Origin: Pleurostoma richardsiae
Taxonomy: Eukaryota > Ascomycota > Sordariomycetes > Calosphaeriales > Pleurostomataceae
DNA length: 64,000 bases
Assembly (NCBI GenBank): GCA_030052745.1
Contig: JANBVO010000040.1
Location: forward strand, 1-64,000
Direction: 5' to 3'
In this document: positions 45,326 through 56,507 of the stretch, piece by piece
How positions within the stretch are numbered: the stretch's first letter is position 1
Layout of the letters: every line of letters starts with the position of its first letter
Position numbers and translations under genes: made by a program
The notes under the pieces: model-generated
The model's database searches: none
Seen by the model: only the letters and a program-made list of their open reading frames with translations
What the model was told of the DNA's origin: nothing

Positions 45326-48300
45326 CTAGCTGAGCGCGAGCTCCTCAACGAGTGCTTTCACCCTCCCCTTGTCTGCCCGGCCCCAGTCAACCCCCTTAAG
45401 TTTCTCTGCCGTGCGCTCGTCCTCCGTGCCCACGAGACCCCAGAGCTCGTCGACCACCATGCTCCGGATGCGCGGCCACGGGTGGATCAGCAGCGCGCCA
45501 AGTCTCTTCCGCGCCTCCCGGATCGCCTCCCCCTTTCTCTCCTCCAGGTCTGACTCACCCGCTGCCGCCGACGTAGCCGTAGCACCAGCACCAGCAGCCG
45601 CAGCAGGCGGGATTCCCGGAGTAGACACTGGCGGCGGCGTCAGCGGCAGACCCATACCTGCGATCCCGCCGTACACCTTGATGCACGCCTCCAGCTTGCG
45701 CACGTTGCCCGTCTTGTAGCTCGCCTTCTGCACCTGCAGGCACAGGCTCCTGTAGTCCACCCCGGCGCACCGCTGGAACGCCCCCGCGTAGAACAGGAAG
45801 GCCGCGACCTCGAGCGCCGCCACCACCACGCGGTCCTGGCCCTGCCGCGCCTTGAGGACGCGCCACAGCGCCGCGCACGCGCGGTCGAGGCTCGCCGGCG
45901 AGGACGCGCAGTGCTCCGCGAGTGCGGCGCGGCTGGCGATGACGAGGTCCTCGTTGCCCGTGTCGGCGGAGGTGACGTAGCCGGTTATGAGGGCGTCCAT
46001 CCACGCCTCTGGGTCGGACGTGGCCGCGGCGGAGAAAGAGGGGCGTAGGGAGTCGCTGGTCAGGAGGCCGAGGAGGGAGGCGAAGTACCTCTGTGATGAG
46101 AACGTCAACTCCATGAACTTAGAGGCGTAGCTTGGCTGTAGACCGAGGGCCAAGGCGGACTGGGCCTCGACTCTGACCCTGTCGAGCTTCTCGGCGGCTA
46201 GCCGCAGTATCTGCAAGAAGAGACCTGTGATTGCTGGGCGCTCTACAGGATCTAGGATGCTGTCGTCTAGGGATTCCCACACGCGCTTCGTCGCCCTGAT
46301 GGCCTGGAGTCGCACATGTGAGCCGACGTCGCCCCTGGCATTGGTCGTGTAGTCGTCCAAGCCTTCGGATATTAGGTTCAAGAAGTCGGCCACATTATGC
46401 CGTAGTATCTCGCTCTGCGTGAGGCTCTGGAGGATGGCCGTCCGCGTCTCGATATCTTTGTCCTTCGCCCAGCGCTCTACGATAGCGCTGCATATGAGGG
46501 ACCTGTCTTCCTGCAAGTGCGATCTCGATGCCTCGATGAGCGGGTAAGCCATCGTGAGAGCGAAGAAGTGGCCGCCACCGGTGCCCGGACCAGCGCGAGA
46601 GGCTGGACGCTCCCGGACGAGCCCTGCCCAATGCCGGATGATGTCCTCACGCTGTGCTGCGCCGGAGAAGACGAGCAGGACCAGGGCGGCTTCCGATGCG
46701 GCGGCGATAGTCTCCTGCTCTGAACGGACAAGCCAGCTATCCAGGTTGTCTTTGAGCAGAGAGACTGTCGATGCCAAGCGTTCACGTCGCGGCCCAGTAG
46801 CAACGTCTATAGCTGGGAGGTTTCCTAAAACTGACTGCAGCCCGGCTCCTGAAACTAATGACGACCCAGGCACCAGGGTGTTCTCCTGTGCTTGGCCTCC
46901 CAGCACAGCTGCCTGGAGAATAGGCAAGGAGGAGATAACAAGTCGGCACGTAGCTTCTGCTACGAGCTCAGGGCGGCGGAATGTCGTGGACGTGCACGCC
47001 TGCAAGATATCATTCAAGCCCTGGAGCGTTTTGTCAACCAATTCATTCATGGCCGAGACGATGCTGCTACTGTCATCAGTGTTGGAGTGTCCGCTGTTTA
47101 CCAGGTCAGGGACGTGATCGAGGACAGCAGCCAAGCTGAGTAGAAGGCCATGCCGTTCTTCGACCTGGCGAGTCTGTAGGATCTTGAGATGATCGAGTAT
47201 GTTCGCCACGGATTTCACAACTACGCCAAAGCCGCCGGCCCGATCAGATCTAGCCAGCTCCGCAGTGATAGCGCCAAACGAAGCTGCCGCGACTCGGCGA
47301 GCCGCTGCGTCTGCGTCTCCGACCCCTCTCCAGCCCAGTAAACTTGCTAGTATCGCCTCGCCGTATCTCGGCGAGAGCTCAGTCGTTTTCATGCCTACTT
47401 CCATCACTGCCCTGGAGCGCAGAGCGACCGCGTGGTAGTCCACAGTCTGAACCACCCATATGCCTTTCTCAACGGAGTCTGGGTGTCTCCCGATCAGTTC
47501 CTGCAGCGCAGCGGAAGACCCGCGTCTGATGTTCCCGGTTGGATCCAGGCAGGCGGAGACGACGAGCTCGGTTGCCAGGATCTGCAAGATGGATGAGTCG
47601 GCCCTGTGGAAAGTGCCCACAGAAACTGACTTTGCAGGAACTGCTTGCAGCTCCGCCGTAGTGTATCGTCGGGCGATAGCCCAGATGCCAAAGCAGGCTG
47701 CATCGCGCACGTTCGTGCCCATCGAGCCGCCGGATGTGTTCCTGCGTTCGAAGGACAGGCCGAGAAGGAGGGCATGGATGATATCGGCGAGGTTCTCGGC
47801 CGGCGGCGACCGACGGTACAGCAGGTGCGAGAGGGTCAGCATTAACCCGTGCCACTCAAGAGGGTTCACGGACGCCAGATCTCTGACCCGGGGCAGCGAC
47901 GGACCCAAGGGGTTCTTGACCCATAGAACGTTCCGGTTCAGCGACTCGAGAACGGCCTCGATAACCTGCGAAGCCATGTCGGGCTCCAGTTTGAGGGTGA
48001 TGATGCTCAGCGCCTTGCTTGCAGCGAAGCGGACTGGCGTGTCATTGTCAGCGAGGCTCTCGAGCAGATACCCGATCGTGGTTTCGACGAGCTCGGTGCT
48101 GACCATGTCCGCATTCGGCTTGCGTAGGACCAAGACCGCAATCGATCTCAGGACCTTGATGACCATCTTCCTCGCAAGGGCGGAGGAACTGGTCATGGCA
48201 TCCGGCGACGCCGGGTCTGACGCCATCGCATGGACGGCGTAGAAGATGGTTGACAGGTACTTGTCCAGGTCCGACGCGTCGTCAGAAGAGGAAGAGACAA

Positions 48301-49241
48301 GAATGCCGGCAAGAAAAGATAGAATTCCAATGTAGTGATAGGGATTCTGCAGGGGCTCGCCCTTCTTTGGGCGGAGAGAGAACAGTGCCCACTGAACAAG
48401 AGCATGCAGGATGCCTATCTCCTGCATGTCTCTTCGCATTGCCGTCCGAACAAGAACGGCCTTGGCAGCATCTCGCTCCTTCCCGGGAGACGAGAGATAC
48501 TTAAGCGCTAGGGGCAGGACCCGGACAGTGATGCCAGGGACGTTTGGCGGCCAACGGAGGCCCGGGATTTCCGGCAACTCCCCGTCCTCGACGTCGACGG
48601 ACGATATGGTAGACAGGTCGAACGGCGCAAGCAAGAGATGGGAGAGCCACAGCAGCACAACATAGCGCTCTTCCCAAGTCCAGGGCCACGTCGCACTCAC
48701 GGGAGCTTCTGGCTCATTGACGACCTTCTCCGCGTCCTCGAGAGCGGACAGGAGGAGCTCGAGGTACTTAGTCTCGACGTTGAAGAAGCGCACGATGACC
48801 TTCTCGCCCCTGATCTTGCAAAAGGTGTAGATGATCTTGCAGATGGCGGTCGGCAGGGGCATCAGGAGCTCCGAGCGCGTCGACAGGGCCTTGGACCGCC
48901 GTCGAGTCTGCAGGTACTCGAGGAAAGTCCCAGCTAGCAGTGGGATCCATTGTGGCAGATAGGGGTCTAGAAGCTGTGGCAGCTCCTGGAAGGGTTCAAG
49001 GAGCTTTGCTCGGGCATATGGTTTAGCACGTTGCGCTGGACAGTTGAGGCCGCGGACTCGAGGGACTCACCGTGGAGATGAGTCTGGTTGTCTCGCGTGA
49101 GCGGACACGCGACCGCACACGGGACCCTCCAGCGCCGTCTGGTTTCCTCAAAAATGGCTGGAGAGACTTGTCAAACTCGGCGATGAGGTCGCTGGATATC
49201 TTCTGCAGCTTAATGTCCAGGTCTTCCTCTGGCGCGTCCAT
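45326..49241 (-). CDS. alp1: Tubulin-folding cofactor D (TBCD / Alp1 / Cin1)
   Basis: Cytosolic chaperone that takes beta-tubulin from cofactor A and assembles the alpha/beta heterodimer with cofactors C and E. Exons 49241-49071 and 49003-45326 (67-nt intron) give 1282 residues, close to the family length. The start is MDAPEEDLDIKLQKISSDL; the open frame further upstream lacks an ATG. The junction restores TTRLISTLLEPFQELPQLLD, then ICKIIYTFCKIRGEKVIVRF, the family's conserved N-terminal block. The rest is a HEAT/armadillo-like helical solenoid, with DTPVRFAASKALSIITLKL, VRDAACFGIWAIARRYT, DPTGNIRRGSSAALQELIGR, YHAVALRSRAVMEVG and the C-terminal FMELTFSSQRYFASLLGLL. A Pro/Ala-rich loop near residue 1200 is low complexity. 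Intact and confidently assigned. Confidence 0.95.
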
Positions 49242-50028
49242 CTCAGCCTCGATGTCAGGCCGTGGGGCCTTCACTCGAACCAAGCCGGCTGTTTGAGCTT
49301 GATGAGGGAGTTGGTGCAGTTGGCGCAGCCCTGTTTAAGGATGTGGTTTACCCGTCATGTCTGTCTATGAAATATAGGAGAGGGATTCAGCTGCAAATGT
49401 GATGTAGCCGTGCGTATTACTATTCCTGCATTCGAGAGCTCTACCAGAGAGGCGGAAGAAGTTTGAGAACTCGTTATTGAAGAGTTGGCGGTCACTCTGG
49501 TGGGGCATTTGCGTGCCCCTCTTCACTTGTCGTGAACAACGGAATCGAGCTCCAAGCATCTTGGTCTACCCTTCACAATTATCCAAGAATATTACGAGCC
49601 AGGCGAAACTGGTTGTCACTAATGCTAAAGCCGTACTGTTGACCGACCGTCGAAGCGGAATGCTGGTCAAGCTGAGCTAAGAGGTCGGGATTGGATGTGA
49701 TGTTGGCTGTTGCCTCGCTATGCATGCATTAACCAGGCACAGCTGTTGGTTCCCCCACGGCGTCTGCCTAGAGACAGACTGGTTGCGTTCCTGAACGAAT
49801 ACTTAAGGAAGCAGCCGTTTCAGAGCCATCGCACGTTCAGCGCATCCAGACTCTTTTCATGGGAGACACACATATGGGTCTCGTGGCAGACTGAAAGACA
49901 GCAACTGCACCCTCTCGTCCTGGCAATCAAATACTGTTGATATAATCTTCACTCCCCGGAACCAACACCTGACTCCCAGGTGACCACCTAGATAACAAGG
50001 AAAGGTGACAGTGTATATAGCAACAGAT
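49242..50028. promoter_or_regulatory. Divergent promoter, tubulin cofactor D / zinc-ribbon protein gene
   Basis: About 790 bp between divergent starts. It is mixed in composition with an AT-richer middle. No gene, RNA or repeat is recognised. Confidence 0.5.
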
Positions 50029-51323
50029 ATGCCGAACCCAAAGAAGCGCCAAGGTACCGTGACCCAAACTCGCGAAGGGACCTTGCCATGGACTAACCGT
50101 CCGCAGCACCGCCTCCTATGAGCCAGCAAGTCCAAGGCTGGAAGGTGATCGATCCGCAGCTCTCCTCTCCCTTGTACAACGGGCGCATCCCGGCGGAGAT
50201 CCGAAGCCTCATCTTCGAGTACGCCGTGTCCGAGTCCACCATCCCCGATCCCAGCGTGGCCAACCACGACTTCTGCGTCCGCTACGACCACGAGGACGTC
50301 CCCGCCGACGATGGACAGACCCGCCGCCGGTCGCCTCTCCGGATGGTGAACAACGCTCTAGCCCGCCTCGCCGGCGCACTCCCCAGCCAAGCGGGCCAAG
50401 CGGACCCAGCACAGATATTGCGCCAGGCCAACAGGAGGCCCGGCGCCCCCGGCTTCGACTGGCTCCGCCCCGGCTTCGAGGGCCGCAAGGTCGTCCACTG
50501 CGGCCTCCTCTCCTCCTGCCGCCGCACCTACCTCGAGACCTCCCACCTGCCCGCCCAGGCCTGGACCGGCGTCGTCTTCCTCGGCCGCGGGCCCCCCTGG
50601 CAGTCGACCGAGAGCCCGTCCAGCTACTTCTTCCACCGCCTGCCGCGGGCCGTGCGGCCCCACGTGCGCTCCCTCCACCTGATCGCCCAGATGTTCCGCC
50701 TGGAGGAGCTCGCCGAGACGCTCAGCCCCACCCGCTGCGGCGCCATGGGGACCCAGCTCGAGCGGCTGCGCCTCACCGTCCGCCGCGGCGACTGGTGGTA
50801 CAACGAGAGCAACGTCCCGCTCGCCGTGTACCCCTTCCGGCGCGTGAGCGGCGTGCACCCCGGCCTGCAGCTCATGCGCCGGGCCATGGCGCCGCCGGAG
50901 GAGTACGGCGGCGAGGGGGACCCGCGGGCCGAGGTGCCGGAGCCGAGGTCGTGGGGTGCGGCGTTCGCGGCGCTGCCGGCGCTGCGGGAGCTGGTCATGG
51001 ACTTCGAGACGTCGGAGGACAAGAAGGCGGAGCTGGATGCTATCGCCCGGTGGGCGGCTACCTGGCGGTTCCCGCTGGACGCAGACGAGGGACAGGGCGG
51101 AGGGCAGAGTGGGAGGCGGTTTCTCAGCGCGGAGGGCAACCCCGTCCGGAAGATGAGCTGGACGGGGCTGCCGTATCACTGGAGCGACCAGTGCCCCGAG
51201 TGCGGATCGACCGGCGTGAATAGTGAATGTGCATATTGCCAGAGGAGGCTGAAGCTGGCGAGCGAGGGCAAAGGCCCCCGGCTCTATGTGTGGACTCTGA
51301 CCTGGACGGCCAGGTCAGCGTAG
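50029..51323 (+). CDS. Uncharacterised protein with F-box-like N-terminus and C-terminal zinc ribbon
   Basis: Exons 50029-50053 and 50107-51323, split by a 53-nt GT-AG intron with a gactaac branch site, give 413 residues. The 25-nt first exon supplies MPNPKKRQ, which continues APPPMSQQ; without it the ORF would start at 50118. The segment NGRIPAEIRSLIFEYAVSES (about residues 34-53) resembles the LPAEIR-LIFEYAL opening of fungal F-box-like/2EXR-type proteins. Around residue 133 comes GLLSSCRRTYLETSHL, another element of that class. Near the C-terminus CPECGSTGVNSECAYCQRR gives two CX2C knuckles, a zinc ribbon. Many such fungal proteins are predicted adaptors of unknown target; no function is assigned. 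GC content is very high (GGC/CGC-rich codons). No membrane segment or signal peptide. Confidence 0.85.
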
Positions 51324-51560
51324 TAACTCCTGGAGTTTTCACAAGTGACTGGTTAGGGATAGCGGTAAGCTTGAGCTCATGCTGGCAACCTCACACAGAA
51401 ACGGCGAGAGGAATCTCTCGCAGGTTATTCTTCGTTTCTGACGCAATTTGACTCCTTGATATAAACGCTGGCTGGTCATTCTTCGAATGCCCCCTGCCGC
51501 CTGCCAATGCAAATAGTGCTCGCCAAAGTACGGTACATATGTGAAAATCATCACACCATC

Positions 51561-53954
51561 TCAGTGGTAGCCGTTGGTCTCAGTAGCCCGCAAGCTGTTC
51601 AACTCCTCCATGTTCTTCCTGTACAGCTCCTGGGCTTCCCGCTCCCTTCGGCTGACGAAACCCACTTCATCACGCAGGCTCGCGAGCCTCCTCTTCACCG
51701 CGACTTCCTCCGAGATAGCCAGCGTCTTGAAACCTTGTAATGCGTTGCTAGCCTTCTCAAGGTCCGCTGCCGTTTCGACGATCTTCTTCCGGAGCATGTC
51801 TGCGCGCTTCCTGTAGCCTCCGAGATGAAGGGTCAGCTTCTTTTCTAGCTTAGCTCCCTTCTCCGCGGAGGAGATGATGGCATCGTGGACCTCCTGGTTC
51901 ATGTTAGTGTGCGCAGTCCACAAATTTTTATGCCTTGGGATACTCACTTCAAATGCAGCTCGCATATCAGAGACCTGCTCCTCTTCGTCGTCGATGTAGC
52001 AGCCAAGCCCGAGCACAAGCGCATTGCTGTACTTGTCCCAAGCGGCTTCTAGGTCCTCTGGCTTTGGCTTGCTCTTGACCTCCATAAGAATCTGGAGACG
52101 CGCCTCAGCCAGAGCATTGTCGTCGATTCGGTCTAGGTCGACAGGCTTCACACTGGGTTTAGTCCCTGCAAGGGGGAACCTCGCGGCATCATTAGCGACC
52201 AGCAGGGCTGCTTCCTTCGCTACCAGGGCTTCCGCTGGATCTGTGATCTGCGAGACTTCCTGTAGCAAGGCTTTGAGGTCTACCGAGACAGGGCGTGGAA
52301 GTTCCCGCTGCATGACCTGCGTCCTGCGCTTACGCTCGAGCAATTCCTGCGCTTCTCGCAACTCTCGTTCTCTTCGGTCGCGCTCTGCCGCGTCCTCTTC
52401 GCGGCCATTAGTTGTCAGGGCTTCGGCCTGTTCGTCCGGAAGTTCCAGTTCCCAATCCGTATCCTTTGGTTTAGGCAGCGATGCGAGGCCCTCCTTCAGC
52501 CTGTGCTTAAGGGCCATCTCACGCTGTCTAACATCGTTGGGCGTTCCACCGACCAGCGACATCTCATCATCCCGGGCATTCAATGCGAGGTTATCGCGAG
52601 GTGTCCGCAACGGAGTTTCGCCAGGTCGCCGCGGTGTGGCGCCCATGTCGCCGGCTGCCCTCAGCGGGGTAGCAAGAGGGTTTGGAGTGGCAACGACTTG
52701 CTTCCGGGGTGTGACCGACTCGAATCCCGTCGATCCGGAACCCTCGTGAAGTGGGGTGTTCTCCCCGCCTAGAAGTGACGATTGCGTATTTGTCAGAGCC
52801 CGAATGTTTCTGATCTCGTTGGCGATATGATCTTCCTGAGCCGGCGCCTTAGGTGTCCTGATTGGAGCCCCTGTGTTGATGGCTTGGTAGTTGCTGACAA
52901 GGCCCCGAGTGGCATCGTTGTCACTCTCCTTCGCCATCAAATTCGCTCTCTCACCAATCATTCCCATCTTGACTATCTCCTCTAACTCGCCTTCGCTGAC
53001 CTGAGGGGCAGGCAGGACGAGGGCTCTCCGCTTGCTGCTCTGCTCCGCCTCTCGAATACGTTGCATCTGACCAGCCTTTACCGCAGCTTGATACGACGCA
53101 GACGGCGCGTCCTTGTCGTTCTTTCGCCTCTTGCGGTCTGCTTCGTCATCCTGGTCACCCTTACGCTTGTTAGCAGTCAACTGCTGTTTGCGGGGATCGA
53201 AGGCAGCACGCTGCTTCTCATTACGGGCAATTTCCTCGCTCGTGTCGTAGAAGCCCGGTGCTGGCTGTTTCTCGAATGGGATGTCGGCGTTGTAGTCCAT
53301 CTGACCCTTCTTCCTCGTGACGACCTTGATGTTGATGCCGGCCGTCTTGAGCTCTCGGCGCTTCTGGAGAGCAGCAAGTCGCCTGGACTCCTCCTGCTGC
53401 CGCTCACGAGCCTTCCGCTTCGCTTTCTTGCCTTGGGTGTTTGCGAGACGCGCACGAGCTTCGCTCAACATCTCCTTCTCATCCTCATCGAGATCGATGG
53501 TGTCCGGCCGCGCAGGCTTCGTCTCCGGATCAGGATCAACCTCACCAGGGCGTAGGCGCCGGACATCATCGGCAGTTGGGGCATGCGCCTCAGCACCCTC
53601 AGGACCAGTAAGCCCGAGACTCGACGCTTCTCTCTGCTCAGCTTCATCAAGGAGGCGCTGATATCGCTCAAGGCACTGGTTTGCAGTCCTGCCGACAATG
53701 GGAGCTATCGTTCTCCACTGTGTGGGCATGAGTTTCGCCAAGTGAAGCAACTTCTCGTCTTCCTCCTTGGTCCATTCCGTCTTGCGAATAGAGGGGTCCA
53801 GCCACTCGTTCCATCTTGCTTTGCATTGCTTCGGCGTCTTCCGTGCCAGCAAACTGCTGACACGAGCCCACTGGTTCAGTCCATACTTGCTGATAGCGGC
53901 TTTGAGGATTTCATCCTCAATGTTGGTCCAGACGCCGCCCTTGGCAACGGGCAT
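51561..53954 (-). CDS. cef1: Pre-mRNA splicing factor Cdc5/Cef1 (Prp19 complex, Myb)
   Basis: Core subunit of the Prp19/NineTeen complex, needed for spliceosome activation, nuclear. Exons 53954-51948 and 51893-51561 give 779 residues. The intron (51894-51947, gtgagt...actaac...cag) is 54 nt and happens to be free of stops in frame, so an unspliced translation also reads through; splicing restores [20 protein letters not shown]. The N-terminus is two Myb repeats ([20 protein letters not shown] and [20 protein letters not shown]), with [20 protein letters not shown] between. A Lys/Arg/Glu-rich helical region follows ([20 protein letters not shown]), then [19 protein letters not shown] and the Cef1 C-terminal domain including [14 protein letters not shown] and [13 protein letters not shown]. 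Length matches filamentous fungal orthologs. It diverges from bre2 across 478 bp. Confidence 0.96.
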   Translation of the reverse strand: MPVAKGGVWTNIEDEILKAAISKYGLNQWARVSSLLARKTPKQCKARWNEWLDPSIRKTEWTKEEDEKLLHLAKLMPTQWRTIAPIVGRTANQCLERYQRLLDEAEQREASSLGLTGPEGAEAHAPTADDVRRLRPGEVDPDPETKPARPDTIDLDEDEKEMLSEARARLANTQGKKAKRKARERQQEESRRLAALQKRRELKTAGINIKVVTRKKGQMDYNADIPFEKQPAPGFYDTSEEIARNEKQRAAFDPRKQQLTANKRKGDQDDEADRKRRKNDKDAPSASYQAAVKAGQMQRIREAEQSSKRRALVLPAPQVSEGELEEIVKMGMIGERANLMAKESDNDATRGLVSNYQAINTGAPIRTPKAPAQEDHIANEIRNIRALTNTQSSLLGGENTPLHEGSGSTGFESVTPRKQVVATPNPLATPLRAAGDMGATPRRPGETPLRTPRDNLALNARDDEMSLVGGTPNDVRQREMALKHRLKEGLASLPKPKDTDWELELPDEQAEALTTNGREEDAAERDRRERELREAQELLERKRRTQVMQRELPRPVSVDLKALLQEVSQITDPAEALVAKEAALLVANDAARFPLAGTKPSVKPVDLDRIDDNALAEARLQILMEVKSKPKPEDLEAAWDKYSNALVLGLGCYIDDEEEQVSDMRAAFEVSIPRHKNLWTAHTNMNQEVHDAIISSAEKGAKLEKKLTLHLGGYRKRADMLRKKIVETAADLEKASNALQGFKTLAISEEVAVKRRLASLRDEVGFVSRREREAQELYRKNMEELNSLRATETNGYH

Positions 53955-54432
53955 TGTGATAGTGAGCTAACTGCAGGTTGCGCCGCACCCGCAGGGTTCT
54001 ATGTCACAAGGAGCCAAGATATGTGAGATCCAGATGGGCGGTGGCGTGTCCGGATGAATGCGACTGCAGATGTTGCGCACGGCTGCCTTGTGATGATGAG
54101 AGTGATGGGTTGATGAGGCTCTCGTTGAAAAATAATCCGAGGCGATTTCGCGTTGTCAATAATTAGGGACGTAGCTAACGTGTGGCGCATGGCGCTAGTA
54201 CAAGAACAGACAAGTGAATTTGTATTTTGACCAATAGCATGAATCCGACGCATGTGCCCGCATCTCAGCCTTGCCTCGAATTCACGCGGCTTTCAGGCGT
54301 CGCGAATCTTAGCTTCGGCGGCCTCTCCTCAACCCTCGGCAGCGTGAAACTCTCAAGGTCGACATAAACTTTTCGTCCCAAGTCGTCTGAATATTTTTGC
54401 TGTACTTGGGCTTCTGCCTAAGGCTCGAAGAG
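53955..54432. promoter_or_regulatory. Divergent promoter, cef1 / bre2
   Basis: A 478-bp region between divergently transcribed nuclear housekeeping genes. It contains a CCAAT pentamer at about 54230 and AT-rich tracts (54120-54160, 54350-54400). No other feature is evident. Confidence 0.55.
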
Positions 54433-56193
54433 ATGGCTACAGACTCGGAGGCTCCCAAACGGGAGGCCACTCCAACCTCGGCGCCTTCCTCCCTTCCCCA
54501 GAAGCGTGTCCTCGAAGACGACCATGTCCCTGCCGTATCTTCGCCATTGAACCCTGACTTCAAATCCGCAAAATCTCAGTCGCAAGACGAAAACCCAGCA
54601 ATGGCGCGCGAGAAGCGGACCAAGAAAGAATCGCTGAAAAAGCGCGAGTCCAAGGGCGCGCCTACCGGCGGCGACAGCGCCAGAGCCACTCCAGATCCAA
54701 AGCAGCCTCAGAAGAAGGTGAAGCATGCGCCTCCAGCGGAAGTGTCGCCGATGAGATACAAGCTACCTCCGCCAAAGCCTGGAGACTTTGAGGAGGCGCG
54801 TGGCCCTGTATTTGTGAGCCATCACGAGGTCCAAGGGCCTGCTGGTGAGGAGATCGAGTTCTTCGAGACGACGGAACAGTGAGTCTCGCGCGCTCGATCC
54901 GTGACCGTTTGCTCTCGACATTAACTTGTGTTCAGCGTCTACAACAAGAAAAACTTCGTATATACGCACTGCATTGCCGATCCTGGCTTCCCCTCGTCAT
55001 TCTACTATCGATCGACCGAGCCGGAGCCGCATGGTGCGCATATGAGCTTCGAAGATGCAGCCACACACATGTATTTCGACAAGTCAGGCAGACATATCAC
55101 AACCGATAAGGGATTCAGGATGGCAAGAGCGAATGTGGCAGTTCGCGAGGGCCGATGGTACTGGGAATGCAAGATCACGAGAGGCACGTTGCAGGAGAAG
55201 CCCCCCGCCGGGTCAGAACAGCCCGACTCACATGGCCACGTGCGCGTGGGATTCGCGAGACGAGAGGCATCTGTGGATGCGCCGGTTGGATTTGATGCAT
55301 ACAGCTACGGGATCCGGGACGTCTCTGGACAGAAGGTGCACATGTCGCGGCCGAAGGACTTCTTCCCGCCGGGCGAAGAGATACGGGAGGGAGATGTTCT
55401 TGGATTGGAGATTCAGCTGCCGTCCGAGAACCTCCATCGCAAGGTCGTGCAGGGGAACTACAACCCGGCTGTTGATTTTGTCGACGAGGTCTCACCAAAT
55501 GCGGAGGCGCCGAATATCGTACGGGATCGCATCCCGATCCGCTTCAAGGCGCACATCTACTTCGAGAAGATCGACTACCACACCACCAAAGAGCTCGACG
55601 ACCTGATGAACCCCTCTCCCATGTCATCGTCGGGCCCTGTTCAGTCGGAGCCTCCAAACCCCAACCACCCAGTTCCAGGCCTCCGGACGCTGCCCAACTC
55701 CTGGATCAAGGTGTACAAGAACGGCGTCTTGATGGGTACGGCCTTTGATAACCTCCTCGTCTTCTTACCTCCCGCCTCCAAGCCCGCAGCCCAGCAAGAT
55801 GCTAGAGATGGCCTCGATGATGGCATGGTCGGCTACTATCCCGCCGTGAGCGTTTTCCGCGGTGGCGCTGCCGAGGTCAATTTTGGCCCGAAATTCTGGT
55901 ATCCCCCATCGGGTTATACCGACGGACAAGAAGACGTCGAGATGACCGGTCAGGACGACCAGCCTACAAACGGACAGCAGCCAGAGGGGAGTTCGCCTGG
56001 ACCCTCCGCGATATCCCAGCGATACGACGAGCAGATCGTCGAAGACATCGTCTACGACATCATCGACGAGGTTGACTTCTGGATGAAGGACGGCGCGAGG
56101 ATCATCGATCGCACCCGGCGCGACGAGAAGATCGAGGCAGTTGGCATGACTGCAGGACGAGAGGAGATTAAGGAGCTAGTCCAGGATGATTAG
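54433..56193 (+). CDS. bre2: COMPASS histone H3K4 methyltransferase subunit Bre2/Ash2 (SPRY)
   Basis: Subunit of the Set1/COMPASS complex supporting H3K4 methylation, nuclear. Exons 54433-54878 and 54936-56193 (57-nt intron) give 567 residues. The first 110 residues are disordered and Lys/Pro/Ser-rich. A conserved lead-in, MRYKLPPPKPGDFEEARGPV, precedes the SPRY core: FVYTHCIADPGFPSSFYY, DKGFRMARANVAVREGRWYW, HVRVGFARREASVDAPVGFD, SYGIRDVSGQKVH and GDVLGLEIQLP. NSWIKVYKNGVLMGTAF and YYPAVSVFRGGAAEVNFGP complete the split SPRY domain. The C-terminal helix (QIVEDIVYDIIDEVDFWM) corresponds to the Dpy30-binding SDI motif of Ash2/Bre2. There is no PHD/winged-helix module, as usual for the fungal Bre2 form. 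Confidence 0.95.
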
Positions 56194-56507
56194 GGAACAT
56201 CACGGCGAGGCGTTTCTCCCTCTATTGCCGCCAGTTCGCGGACACTTGAACGGGGGAAATGGCGCAAAAAATGATACCCAGGGTTAGGCGGATCTGTACA
56301 ACATTTGTATAATAAGGAAATCAAGGTATAGCCGTCAAGTCATCTTCCAGAGCTTTAAAGCAACGTACAGAAAGGTATCGTCAGAGCTAAGCCCAAGTTT
56401 CTGCAAGCTACCAATTACGCCTTTACCTGTTGTCCCACCGTTGCGGCTTGAAACCATGGTCATCCATATCATTGCCGTCATGTCGTTCAATCCCAAAGCC
56501 TTATTTC
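56194..56507. other. Convergent 3' region, bre2 / membrane protein
   Basis: A 314-bp region between converging stops, AT-rich, with an AATAA-type sequence near 56312. No gene is seen. Confidence 0.6.

Noticed and set aside
51894-51947. Treating the cef1 frame as a single uninterrupted exon
   Set aside because: Canonical donor, branch and acceptor are present, and removal restores the conserved sequence; the uninterrupted frame is a coincidence of length and missing stops.
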